Shown here: piece after piece, positions 31,100 through 43,498 of the stretch
Numbering within the stretch: the stretch's first letter is position 1
Layout of the letters: each line of letters opens with the position of its first letter
Assembly (NCBI GenBank): GCA_019916065.1
Contig: CM034233.1
Coordinates: 21,153,936 to 21,217,935 of the forward strand
Direction of reading: 5' to 3'
Source of the DNA: Vitellaria paradoxa
Taxonomy: Eukaryota > Streptophyta > Magnoliopsida > Ericales > Sapotaceae
Length of the DNA stretch: 64,000 bases
The notes under the pieces: generated by a model
Seen by the model: the letters and a program-made list of their open reading frames with translations, nothing else
Told to the model about the DNA's origin: nothing
The model's database searches: none
Position numbers and translations under genes: made by a program

Positions 31100-33310
31100 C
31101 AAGGGGAGACAATGTGGTAGTTAGGAAAACGGCTACTTTTCTTGTCGCATTTATGAAGGGTTAGAAAAGTAAGCCTAAACTTAGATTACGGCCCCAGTTA
31201 TATCTGCGCCGACTATGTAGTGCAGTTTAAACCATTGTTGTATCATTACTCATAATTACCGAGCACGGCCAATACATGCGAATGAAGCTATAAATACTGA
31301 AAATACAAAGATAGGAGGCAAGTAGATATTGCTTAGCAAAACACCCACTAGAGAAATCTTTCCCCTTTGTCCATACTTGCCAGAAATAAGTCACCAAACT
31401 TAGTTTAATTAATACCTCATTTTTTATAAAGATCTGCTTAAGCACTTGCCCAAGAAGTCTGACCATAAAGAATCAGTAGAATAGTGAGGTCGGACACGTC
31501 AGTACAGAGTCTCTGAATTTTAGACACTCCAATGTTAATCTTTACTGCATTCTGTGCCTTATATATGAGACAATCCAGGGGGGCATAAATATGCTTAGAT
31601 TACACAGAGACTGGACCGGCCAGCTGGTTAATTTGCTTGGAACCAATTTTAATTTTGTATGGCATTAATTAATGGTCTTTTAGTAGTAGTTGGGCTGGCC
31701 GATGCAACACCTGGGGTCTAGAATAGAGAATCCAATCAGGAGAAAAAACAACTTGCGGCTTATCAAATTACAAATTATTTGGAAGGTAATATAATAATAT
31801 TCCAATTTAATCTTAGTTTTTCAAATTGGGGTGACGCATAATCAGTATACATCCACGTATATATATATATGCTCGTATAATTATCTGCTTATTCTTATCT
31901 ATATATCTTATATATGTATATTAATTTCTTGATGTTCATGCGGATATTGATTGACGATTTGATTTGTTTCCTATCTAGCTAGTTGATACAAAATCTGCTA
32001 AGCAAAGTCCATGAATTCAGCGTCATGAAATTAATTGAGAAATATTAACGTAAGCTAGCGGTATTCGATCAATAATAAAAACTTCTCAATCTTTTATAAC
32101 TCCTAACTTCTATGTAGGTTAGAGTTGAAACAAAATATTAAAATAAAATCTTACTATTTAAGAAAATTAAATAAAATTATCAAAGAAAAGTAAATAAAAT
32201 TATCTTCCAACAATTCTCAATTTCTAAATAAATATATCTAATTTATATTGTCTTCCTATTGAGAATATTTGAGATAAAAATGTTCATTATGGTTCTCGTT
32301 ACCCTAACTGTTATGTCATGGGGCCCACTAATGTCTATGAGTCTTTTTGAGATTTTGATGATTCAATTATCCCAAAAACTCATATGCAACGGCGTTTACA
32401 TCATGTATATATATATATATATATCCTTGACAAGTCTCTTCTGAAATTTGTTAAAAATAATAGCATTGAATTAGAACGCATGTTTAGAGACAATGTTTAG
32501 GGTGAGGAAATAATGAAGAGTTTTGTTAAAAATTTATTTGATTTCAATCCCACTAAGAGTGTTTAATTTGACCCTAAGTATAGATATTGACAGTTACAAT
32601 TAACATTACCAGTCCTAAATAGGATTAAAGATAAAGGGTGAGGGGTAAAGCATAGTTACCTAGAAAAAATAAAAAAATAAAATGATACGCACACTTTCAG
32701 TTGTAACGTTGGTCTCGGTGCACCAGCAATGGGTCCATGCATGGTAAAACTTAGCACCTACTCATACGCCTCTATGGCCCTGAGGCAAACTCAGTGCCCA
32801 CATAGACCCCGACATTCCATCCATATTAATTCTTTGTCTTTTCCTAGCTACTTTGTCATAGTTATGGAGTTGTTATTTTTTCAGCAACTAGCTACGTAGA
32901 GGTCTAATTAGAGTGTTTATAATTCAGTAATAAATAAGTTTTTTTTTTAATTGAAATAAAAAAATACTTAAAAATATGAGAACTTATATGGGATAAAAGA
33001 ACGATTTTTTATCTGTACATGAATTTTTCTATTTTTAAGTATTTGTTTTATAATATTTTTAAAAATGTAAGTGACATATATATCTATAAATTATTTAAAA
33101 AAAATCAAATTTTAACATAACAAAACATATTTCACCTATCTAGCTATTCTGATGTTCACCAAACTAAGGTAGTCAGCAAAGGCGAAATCCAATAAATGAT
33201 TAAGCTTGTATTGGCAAATTTTGAGCACTCTCAACTTCTTTGTGTTCATCTTTATGCATGGGATTTCAAGTAATTTGGCGACTTACCTTTCGCTAAACAC
33301 TCATCCATCC
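31100..33310. other. Gene-free AT-rich stretch
   Basis: Short TA runs (31859-31870, 32407-32423) and poly-A/T. Frames at 31227-31466, 32259-32444 and 33206-33499 show no domain; the last overlaps a GDSL exon remnant on the opposite strand. Confidence 0.4.
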
Positions 33311-35443
33311 AAGATTCGCAAAGCCCGGTTCCGTTTGAGTTGCACAACATGGCCATCTTGTTACTTTCAACCATCTTGTTACCGTATATATCATAGCTTG
33401 CATCTTACTGATCATATAATTTCCTCCTTAACAAGAAATTGCATGACGTTTCTCTATTTTCAAAGGGAATTCATAAGAACCCGCCGTGATTTGGATTAAA
33501 ATTTAAAATAAATAGAATTTGTTAAATTTAATTAAATTTGTGCTCACTTTTGTGCCAACTTAGATGTAATTATTGAAAAAAGAAAATGATAAATTTGTCT
33601 GTAAATTTTTTATTGGGACTCTTTAAAAAATAAAATAATATTTTATTTTAACATAAAAATTGCAAAATTATTTTTTTATCGATCCATTTTTTTAGGGAAA
33701 AAAATGACTCATGAGACACAAATTAGTTTAATTCAATTGAATCTATAAATTTTATATTTTAATTCAAATCACTAATGGTTAAGTGTTGCATTTTAAATTA
33801 TAGAGGAGACGTATGTTCTTGGTTTAAATCTCAAAAACAGAATATAATTACCTTTAAATTAATCAAAAACAGAAATTAGATCCAAATTAAATTAGAGATT
33901 AACCCTCACCATATCGAAAGGGACATTCAACCATGTCCTTGATGAGTTGGAAAGTTCTTAATGTTACAAGTCTAAAGTTTTCAGGTTTGCTGCTCAATTC
34001 CTTAAGCTTAACATCAAGCTTTTGATTGAAAATGGAAGCCAAATTGTTTGCCTTGTTATCACATCTACTTCTTGGTTTAAACCTATTTATCACGAAAGGC
34101 AAACAACCAAGAGGCCCAATTTGAAAAATTACAAACTTCATTGCACCAATGTGGTACAGATCCTCCAAGAGTTGAACCAAGTTTCAAAACAAAGTAGTTC
34201 AAAAAAAAAAAAAAAAAAAAGACCACAAAAATAATTGACGAGAAGAACTTACCTGTATGTGTTTTGCAAGTTTACTTGTCAGGAGTTCAGCAAAATCATT
34301 CCCATTGTAAAGGCGGCTGCTGTTATACTTACCAGGTTGGACATGGTTGTGAATGTGGTCACTAGTGCCAATATTAATCACGTAAACCGAATCTGACAAG
34401 AATTCTAAGAGTTCTCCCTTGGATGGAATCTTTGGTTTCATGTGTTTCTCTAATGTTTCCTTAAAAATACTAATTTGTTCCCCCATATCATAGTTCTTTC
34501 CCTGTATGTATGTGTGTGTATATATATGTATATATATTAAGCCATGCAAATTGTAACTTACAATTATTTAAATTTGAATTTTTCTTCTGGACAAAACGTA
34601 TTCGCTTACCAATACACGTCCTGTCTCGGGAGAATGCCTATTGATGCCGATGCGTAATTAACTCGGACTTCACCCTCAGCGTCGTCGTGGATCATATCAA
34701 GTGGTACCGGTGCATTTATATCGATTAAATGTGCTGCAGATATTAAGAATATTATAGTGAAAAATTAAAACAGCTTTCTACAAATTAATCCTCCCCCCCC
34801 CCCCCAAAAAAATATAAAACAACAGAATGACCAAGATTTTATTATTTACATATTATCGATGCATCTCTTCACATGTGATCGGAATTAATGTTAGGTTAGG
34901 CAAAAAAGTTCTAAATTCATTCCTCATTTCCATTCCAAAAAAAATCCGTAGCCCAAACCTCATCACTTTATAATCCGTTTGCGAGTTTTAGAGTGGGAAA
35001 AAAAATTAATGAAGATATTAATTATGATTAAAAAGAAGAAAAAGAAATAATAATAATTTTTTTTTCAATTTATTTAGGAGTTTAGGAGAGAAAAGATAAT
35101 AATTTTTTTAATTATTTGTAAGTAGAGAAGAAATGAAAAGAAAAAAAAAAGTGTGTACAATTATTTACCATTAAATCATTTGAGAAAATTGGAGAGTTAT
35201 CAATTTATTAAATCCTAATATGTATTTGCATTTTTTATTATTTTATATTTTATAGACAAATATATCATTTTAGAAATTTTGTTAATTTACTTTTCTACTT
35301 TCTCTATCTTTGCCTCCTCTCAGATGATGAATATTTTAAGGCTTTCTCTTAGCATCGAAGGGCTCTTCTCCAAGGCAAGAACAGTACATCCTAAACAGAA
35401 TTAACAAGGATATTAATGTTTTTGCCAGCTTCTTTGCTTCCAT
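33311..35443 (-). pseudogene. GDSL esterase/lipase-like pseudogene A
   Basis: Exon remnants (minus): 35443-35336 (signal-peptide part only, MEAKKLAKTLISLLILF, then a stop), 34733-34610, 34501-34253, 34162-33910, and a short piece of exon 5 at 33372-33311. It is a segmental duplicate of copy B (51032-53998), introns included. Compared with B, about 465 bp is deleted at 35335, removing the block-I FGDS catalytic serine and the exon 1 donor. Exon 2 has lost one C (CTCCCG versus CTCCCCG), shifting the frame. The block-V Asp/His region is absent. Exons 3 (block III, INIGTSDH) and 4 (block with FQIGPLGCLP) remain open. Family members are secreted serine hydrolases. This copy cannot encode one. Confidence 0.85.
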
Positions 35444-35495
35444 AATTACCTCTTTTAGGTAAGAAAACCTCTTACAGATCCAGTTAATGTATAAT

Positions 35496-35497
<2 letters not shown>

Positions 35498-35531
<34 letters not shown>
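35498..35531. repeat. (CT)n microsatellite upstream of GDSL copy A
   Basis: CT run about 55 bp upstream of the exon 1 remnant. A longer one (54055-54109) sits at the equivalent place before copy B, so the repeat was duplicated with the gene. Confidence 0.9.
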
Positions 35532-35534
<3 letters not shown>

Positions 35535-37384
35535 CGAAAGTTAATATATACTTATAAACGATACACATATGAAATACCTTAATAACACCTAACTGCTACC
35601 AATTAATTAATTAACCATTTATTGCTACTAATTACCATAAACTGTAAATCAAAGGAAATCTCAAATGGGTGTTTTCTTTATTTCTAGGAGTCCACAGCTA
35701 GCACAAAGTCTTCAATATTCAGTCCATTTCTTGTTTGCCACCTTCTTCACCTGAAAAACATTAAATAAATAAATATAAGAATGAGCTCATAGGTCAATGA
35801 ATATGATTTCCATATAAATAATTTAAACTAATACCAGCTTGTTATACCAATGATTTAAGTTAATTATACATAACAATATTCATTGACCTCATGGCTCGCT
35901 GGATATCATTAGTTAATTTAATTTATAAAATATTTATTTTCAATAATAATCAATTCTAATAAAGTATATTAATAAAGAAAATAATCTAATGATTAATTTT
36001 TATTTATTAAAAATTAATTTAATTTAATAAAATATTTCAATTAATTAAATTATTTTACTATATAATTATTATTTTAAGATAATTTTAATTTTAATAATTC
36101 ATTATTTATTAAAATGTTAAAATAAAATAAATCATTTTAATAAAATACAGTAAAAATTGAAAAAGTGCGTATGAATGAAAAATAAAAAAAGCGTGAAAAT
36201 ATAATTTTTTATTTATATTTTGGAGTTAAATTTCCACAGTCTTCCTGTCAAGCCTTAGGAGACCAAATTCCATATATGGATGTAATTACAAAAAAAATTA
36301 TCAATTTTTTTTTTTCAATTTTTTCAGATTAAAGCTCCATTTGGAAAAAAAATAACTGCCAATTGACTACCAGCTACTAACTTTTTGGGTTTTTTTAGAA
36401 TAATCAAATTTATTCTCTTACATTTTTATCTTCTTTTAAACTTTCAAGAATAAAAATGTCAAATTAATAAAAAATTAAAAAACTAACTACTAAAAAGTTA
36501 ACTTTTTCCTTTTTCAAAAAAAAAAAAAAAACTAACTTTTTAAGTAGTTAATTATAAAAAAAACTAACTTTTTTTACTTTTCAAACCATGCCTAAATTCA
36601 TCAGTGTCATTTTTATATCATTTTTTTCATCCAAAGATCACCTTAATTTGTCTCGTGAATTGTTCACATCAACTAGGGTACCGTTTAGAACTTCAAATTT
36701 TAGTAATTTTTGACATTTTATTATCAAAAGTTACTAGTTGTAGTTTCTATGCATTTGCTAAAACAAGTAGTAATATTTAATAATTTTTTACAACTCTTGA
36801 GTGTTTGATAAAATTTTTAATAATTTTTTGTCCTTTTAGTAACTTTTGACAATTTTTAATATTTCTTAATAACTTTTGCAATTTTTGAATTGAAAAGATA
36901 TTTTTTCCCAGTTTAAAAAAAAGTTGAAAAGATATTATACTGAGCAGATAAATGAAAAAAATTAATATTTTACCAAATATGTAAGAAATAAAAAGGCAAA
37001 TGCAAACGATGATATACTCGTATAAAATCCTAAAATATACTTGTATATGAATGGATTTAAAAAATAAAATAAAAGGTATTAATTAATATATTAAATTTTT
37101 ATTTAATACATTTTTCTAACATTTTGCATCGTAATCTAAATAAGAAAAAAAATTTTGAATTCTTATTTTTTCTTTTTTTTTTAGTGACAAATTCTTGATT
37201 CAGATGCAGCCTAAACAAAAAAAAAAAAAAAAAAAAAAAAAACTCCTTATTCCTTTTCCCTTTTTCTTTTTTACATGGAGAGATACAAACACGTGAGTGA
37301 GAGGGAAAAAATTGAATAAATATGAAACAACATAATAAAAATATAAAAAATAATTAATAAAATAATCTTTGAGTTTATTGAAAA
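35532..37384. other. Very AT-rich stretch with a Tourist-like fragment
   Basis: No gene. At about 36679-36890 there is wording of the 42918 family (GTTTAGAACTTCAAATTTTAG, then AATTTTTGACA and AACTTTTGACAATTTT). Poly-A at 37218-37241. Confidence 0.4.
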
Positions 37385-37835
37385 AAATCAAAACTCTATG
37401 AAAAGAACAGTAACACTTCAAGGACAAAAACGTATAAAGCAAAGTCAAAAATAAAAATTGGTAAAAATATGTATACGTTAAAAATGCATTGCGACTTATT
37501 ATATAAAAAAAGACCACAGCATTTAAGGACAAAAAATATAAAATAGGAGAAAATTGAAAATTTTGGTAAAAAACGTGTGCATTGAGAGTACATTGCGGTT
37601 TATTATATAAAATAAAAAAGCTAAAACTCTATTAAAAAAATGAAAGACAAAAAAATGTAAAATAAGGGCAAAATGAAAAAATTAGTAAAAATATGTATAT
37701 TGAAAGTAAATTGCGATTCATTATAAAAAAAATGCAGTAACACTTAAGGATAAAAAAATATAAAACAAGGATAAAAATAAAAAATTAATAAAAATATATA
37801 CTTTGAAAGTGTATTGCGCTTATTATATATAATAG
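37385..37835. repeat. Diverged tandem repeat, four units of 102-117 bp
   Basis: A unit with AGGACAAAAA..AATATAAAAT, then TTGGTAAAAATATGTAT, then ATTGCGATTTATTATATA recurs. The ATTGCG anchor is at about 37489, 37591, 37708 and 37813. The units are A-rich on the plus strand and have drifted. No coding potential. Confidence 0.7.
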
Positions 37836-39267
37836 ATTTATAGAAGATAGAATAGAAATAAAAAATCATAATTCTGAAAAATCAAAATAAAAATTGAAAA
37901 AAATTATAACACATAAAAAACTAAAAAACGACACACATCAAAGTAAAATGGTAATAAACCCATAAACAAAAGATCAAAATAAAAAAAAATGATACTAAAA
38001 AGGCATTTATCATTACTCTTAAAAATTGAAAAAAGATAAATAAAAAAGGTAATAAATAAAAAATAAAAGGGGTATAATTAAAAAAAAAGGTGGTCTAAAA
38101 AGGCAAATGAAAACATGCTTTAATGAGTTATTTGAACAATTATTTCTAAAATTTAAATTTTATTGATTTATTTTTTAATCATAAAACTTACTTTAATAAT
38201 AAATTTTACTTATTGATTTAGTAATTTACAGAGTATGGATAATTCATTTAAAATTTGAAGTTTTAATATTTATTTTTTAGTCTAGAAAATATGATACAAT
38301 AAATTTTACTAGTTAATTTAATAATTAATGAAAATATAAGTGTAGATTAATTTACTACTCAAGAAAATATGAGTAGTTTGAATTTATAGTTCTAAAATTG
38401 AATTATATATATATTTATCTTTAAATTAATAATTAGCGAAAATACTAGTTTGGATAGTTAGTTATTAAAATTGAATTTAAATATATTTGTATTTTAGTTA
38501 TGAAAATTGATTTAATAATAAATTTTATTGTTTAGTTCACCGATTAACACAAACATAAATAGTTGGAATAATTAATTCTATAATTTGATCAAAGCCGCCT
38601 AATGGATTTCATACTTTTAATCACATTACATATTGCAGATTCACAGTCTGAACAACTTTATTTTTATTATTATTTGGCGTAACATGTATGTATAAATATT
38701 TCTGTATTTGTTTTTTCATGATAGCCTTTTTAGCTTTTGTTGTAATATAAATAAAAAGATGAGTAGGAGGGTGATTGGAAGCCTAATTTTTAGTATTTTT
38801 TATTAAAAATTATTAGTTGTAATTTTTTGTGTGTTTAATGAAACAAGTGACAATTTTTAATAATTTTTAACAATTTTTTATAACTTTTAGGTGTCTAGTA
38901 AAATTTTTGATAACTTTTTATAAATTATAATAATTTTTAGTAATTTTTAAGTTGAGTAGTTATTGTAATAGAATAAAAAAATAATAAAAATTAATAATTT
39001 GCTGAACATTTAAAAATAAAAAATTGGTAATGTGAGTACAGCCTTGACTTTGCCTGGGGAAAATAAACGATGGTATTCATCGGGGACTTGACAACAATCC
39101 TACATTCCTCAAACGCACACCGTACCGTGCATGGATGTGTAACACCAAAACAGCGTCGTTATCATTTAATTATTCAAACCCAACGGCCAAATATTGTTAT
39201 AATGAATTTACGAGCCCCCAGACGTATAGTGTCTACACAACATACACCCACGTAACGTAAGACTTTG
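37836..39267. other. AT-rich stretch with a Tourist-like fragment
   Basis: Around 38785-39020, phrases such as TTGGAAGCCTAATTTTTAGT, AAAATTATTAGTTGTAATTT and TAACTTTTTATAAATT belong to the same repeat family as 42918-43294. No gene. The frame at 39070-39255 lacks a domain. Confidence 0.4.
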
Positions 39268-39342
39268 TTAATATATATATGTATACATATAGAAATTTGA
39301 AACAATTAAGACAGAAAAGGTTATAAATATGGTAGTCTGTAC

Positions 39343-40128
39343 CTTAAAACGAGTTGATAATTCATTTAGAAGAAACTGCGCAAATAAATCAGGAGGCATA
39401 GACCTCAGACTTCCATTAGCAGGGTCAATGTAATTGTCAATGTAATCATTAATACCGAAGGATATAAGAAATATTGATTTGGCTAAGTGGTCAACCAAAT
39501 CAGAAGGATTGAATATTTCCGGGAAAAACTTTTGAAGAGTGTCATTGAACTTTTTAATCTGGCTGTCGAAATCCCATGGATCACTCTGAAAAAGCAAATC
39601 ATATTATATATAATTTACAACGTATCGCGAGAACAGTGTACCAAATATTTATATGCATAGGGTAAATTTTATTACTTTCACTGTTATAATCTTGTGGAAT
39701 GGTCTGTGGAAGAATACCAACGCCGGGATAAGCATAATTTATTCCAGTTTTGATAAAATTTAGGTGTGGTAGCTTGTTCAAATAACTGAATGCAGGAACA
39801 AGTGGTATTTGGAGGTAGATGGCTGCAAAACAGATTGTTTTAAGGGACTTTTATATATATATATATATGTCTACATATATATAGACGAGAGGTGGAGTTG
39901 GGCTGAGTGGAATACCTATATAATCGGCAATATTGTAGCCATTAGACCAGCGGGCATGAAGAGTAGTGTCATTTAGGTCCATACCAAAAGGATAAGGAGG
40001 AAAAGGTCCTCGTTTGTTTCCGTTTCTACCGTGGAGTCGCCAAACACATAGAGCGCTGGAGTTGAATTTGAATTTACAACTGAAAAGTGACAAAACAGGA
40101 GAAGGAAAACAAACGATGCGAAAGCCAT
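39343..40128 (-). pseudogene. GDSL esterase/lipase-like gene D, 5' part only, frameshifted
   Basis: Exons (minus): 40128-39916, 39822-39676, 39585-39343. The ATG at 40128 starts a hydrophobic signal peptide (MAFASFVFLLLF). Block I is ALYVFGDSTV with the catalytic Ser. One A is missing right after it, because the family-like PFPPYPFGMD lies in the next frame. Block II-like GINYAYPGVGILPQT and block III-like ISFGINDYI follow. The exon 2 to exon 3 junction does not keep phase with the nearest GT/AG. Exons 4-5, with the Asp-x-x-His block, are not found downstream. This copy differs clearly from A, B and C, so it is a separate family member that lost its 3' half. Confidence 0.8.
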
Positions 40129-40289
40129 GAGCTCAACGAAATACACACAAGATTCTGGAGAAAGAAGAAAACTGCAGAATCGGGACTCTAGAACTGGAGC
40201 AGAGAACGAGGGTTTTGAAGAAGAAGATTGAAGAAGCGGCACTGCAAGTCTGCAACTGATATGGGAGATGAGTGGGTTACTTGGCATTT

Positions 40290-42914
40290 ATAGTATTGTA
40301 CGTTAGCATTCATTGTTGGTAGCTAGCATTTTTTTGGTAGGTAGCTGGCCCGTAAAAGCGAAGGCTTCAGCTCTATTCTCATTGCCAACTTTCTTTTGGA
40401 AGGAGCTATTGCCTTTTCTTTACCAGTTACTATTGCGCATATCCCTATGTCCCTATGCCTGACGCTGGCCCTTTCGTCCTAGTTTTCCTTTGCGTAAGCA
40501 TTCCAAACCCTACCATTATTCAAAGGCTAATTAATTACTACTTTCTGGTTGCTGGTAAGTAATGATGGATCATGGATGAGTAAATATATAAACATAATTA
40601 CGATATAACTATAATATATTACATTTTAATATAAATATTTCAAATTATTTTAATAATAATTAAATATTAAAATAAAATTTTTATATTTAAGATGTATGTA
40701 ATTTATATTATTATATTTAAAGTTATTAATTAAAAATTATTATCATGCCATAACTTATTAACAAAAATATTAGTTATACTACAAACTATGTTGAGTTAAA
40801 TTTGATATAATTAATAATATTATCATACTAATATATTATATAATTTATATTAATTATATTAAATAATATTAATAAGCATTTTATAGTAAAAATTATTAAT
40901 TAAGCATAACAATTAGGGATTAAAATTCTTCTCTCATCTCTGCACCGCAACCGTTTAAACATCAATGTTTATTGTCTTTCAGATTGATAAATTATTTATA
41001 ACTTTAGTAGTTGTACATTTATTATTTTATATATATATATATATATATGAGAGCTTATTTTCATGGAAACGTTGTCTAAAAAAAAAGCAATATATTAATA
41101 TATATATGCACATGACATTATTTATTGATATGAAATATTAAAAAAAAAGTGTTGATAATGGTAGAGTAAACATTGTTAACGTCAGTGCTTATTTAATGTA
41201 TTTTTATATATTAAATTTTTTTTAATATTATTTAGTTAGTAAAAAGCAAAAAATCATATTTATTGTCAGTTATGTTTTAGATATTTTTATCCATTAACTT
41301 TTAAGTTAATATTTATGTTCTTTCTCCATTTTTTTCACATAACAACATTTTACCTTTTCAATTTCTTTTTTTTTAATTTCAATTTTTTTTACTAATTTCA
41401 TTTTTTTTGTCTTCTTATAATATAAATAAGTATATACTCATATATGATATACTATAAATATTGTATTAAAAATATAAAAGACATAATATAATAAAACTAA
41501 TCAAAATACCTCTTAGATTTCATTGATATGGAGTAAGCATTAATTATTAAATTATTTTTAACTAAGCATTGAATTAATTAGTAAATTAGTAAGTTAATTT
41601 TTTTTCTTAACTAGAGAAAAAGTATACAAAATTCAAATTTAAACTAATTAATTAACAAAATTTACTGTTAGATCAATTTTTATGACTAAAAGATAAATAT
41701 AAAAATTTTAGATTTTAGAATTAATTATTTAAATTAATATTTCACTAATTAGTAAAATTTTTTAGTCGATCGAATATTTCTCCCTTACCAGGGCGAGGAC
41801 ATTTTGATATATGAGAGGTTCCAACCTCCTTATTTTTTAGTTGACCAGACAGGCGCTTTTGTGTTTTACTTTGGGTGAATCTATTTGTACTTTACTTATT
41901 CTCTCTTATAATTATTTTTCTTTTTCATTAATTAAAATTACCCAATCACTTTTCTTCTTTTTCATCATATATTATATCTATTTATAATATCATAAATGCC
42001 CTTGTACAAACTTTAAATTAAGTATAATTATAATATTATAAGTACCTTGATTTTATAATAAAAATATCTTTTTTTGACAAGTGAGCAATTATACCTTAAT
42101 TTTTTAAAAAAAATCTATTATTATGACATGTAAGTAATTTTATTATGATAAACATTCTAGTTCTAGTTTTTTTAAAAAAAATATTTTTATTATAAAAAAT
42201 TAAAATTTTAGAATAATGATACTTATAGTTTGTTTGATAATTTTTTTTGTCTTAAAGTTTAAGTTTTTGATATATTAATTTACTTATTTTGATTTTTTTT
42301 TGTGAAAAGTTTATATAAACTCCGAATTAATGAACGTTTCTAATTCTAGATTTTTAAAAAATATTTTTTATTATAAAAAATTAAAATTTCAGAATAATAA
42401 TACTTATAACTTGTTTGATTATTTTTTTTTGCTTAAAATTTTATTTTTTGATATATTAATTTACTTATTTGGATTCTTTTGAAAAGTTTATATACTCCAA
42501 GTAATAACTTGGGAGTGATGACAAAAGTTTGTAAAAAAAAATAAATGAAAGAAATTAATTTTATTGTTTGATTATTAAGTTTGAAAATAAAATAAAATAA
42601 AAATTATTTTAATACGCTTGCTAAAAATATAAATATAAATATAAATAAAATTTATTTTAGTTTTAAAAACATTTTTTTTTCAATTCTTGTGTATCAAATT
42701 ATTCAAATTTCTAATATTTATTTATGATAGGTGAATACATCATTTCAAATTATATATAAAATAACTAATTAAAAGGGTTGATTTTACAATTTTAATTAAT
42801 AAAAAAAGAAAGTGAAATGTAAGAAAGAATTAATTAGTAGAGTGCAAACAGACTCATCATTTGATCTTTTACTATTTTTTCTTCCACTGATGGCAAGTGT
42901 ACTGTTAAAGACAA
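40290..42914. other. Gene-free, extremely AT-rich stretch
   Basis: About 2.6 kb with no coding region or element I can bound. Short TA run at 41028-41048. A diverged direct repeat near 42160-42310 and 42340-42490 shares GAATAATGATACTTATAG-type and AAGTTTATATAAACTCC-type wording. Confidence 0.45.
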
Positions 42915-42917
42915 TTA

Positions 42918-43294
42918 GAGTCCATTCGGAGGTTCAAAAAAAAAGCAAAAAAATAAAATTTTTTGGTAGTTTTTTGTAGTTATAATTTTTTGGTGTGTTT
43001 GGTGGAATAAAGTATAATTTTTAACAATTTTTTTTATAATTTTTAGGCTGTTTGGTAAATTTTTTACTGTAGTATAGTAAAAAAGTAGTAATTTTGTATG
43101 TTTGGTAAGTTTTTTACTGTAACAAAACAGAAAAGTGGTAATTTTTGTATGTTTGGTAAAATTTTTTTGTGGAATAAATTACTGTAACAAAGTAAAAAAA
43201 GTCAGAAAAATTATGATTCTACCAAACGTACCAAAAATTACAAAATATAACTTTTAGTACTTTTTTTATCTTTTTTTGAGCCTTCAAACGCCCC
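42918..43294. mobile_element. Tourist-like MITE, 377 bp
   Basis: TTA at 42915-42917 and 43295-43297. Ends GAGTCCATTCGGAGGTTC and, reversed, GGGGCGTTTGAAGGCTC, followed on both sides by poly-A-rich sequence. PIF/Harbinger-type. The interior repeats AATTTTTGTATGTTTGGTAA. Relatives at 36679, 38785 and 43890. Confidence 0.65.
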
Positions 43295-43357
43295 TTAGTG
43301 GCGTACCCTTGAAATGAGAAATGATTTTTGGTTCGTGAGGGTACAAATAACAATAAA

Positions 43358-43494
43358 GACTCTGTTTATTTTGTTATAAATTTTTAAAAATTTTAAAAAT
43401 TTTTAGAAAATTATTTATTTTTTATTTCACTATACAAATTATGAATTTACAATTTATCTCATTTTATTTCACTTTTTATTAGTTCAAACACATC
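43358..43494. mobile_element. Short MITE with TAAA flanks, 137 bp
   Basis: TAAA at 43354-43357 and 43495-43498. Ends GACTCTGTTT and, reversed, GATGTGTTTG. Same length and interior as 14441-14577. Confidence 0.6.
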
Positions 43495-43498
43495 TAAA

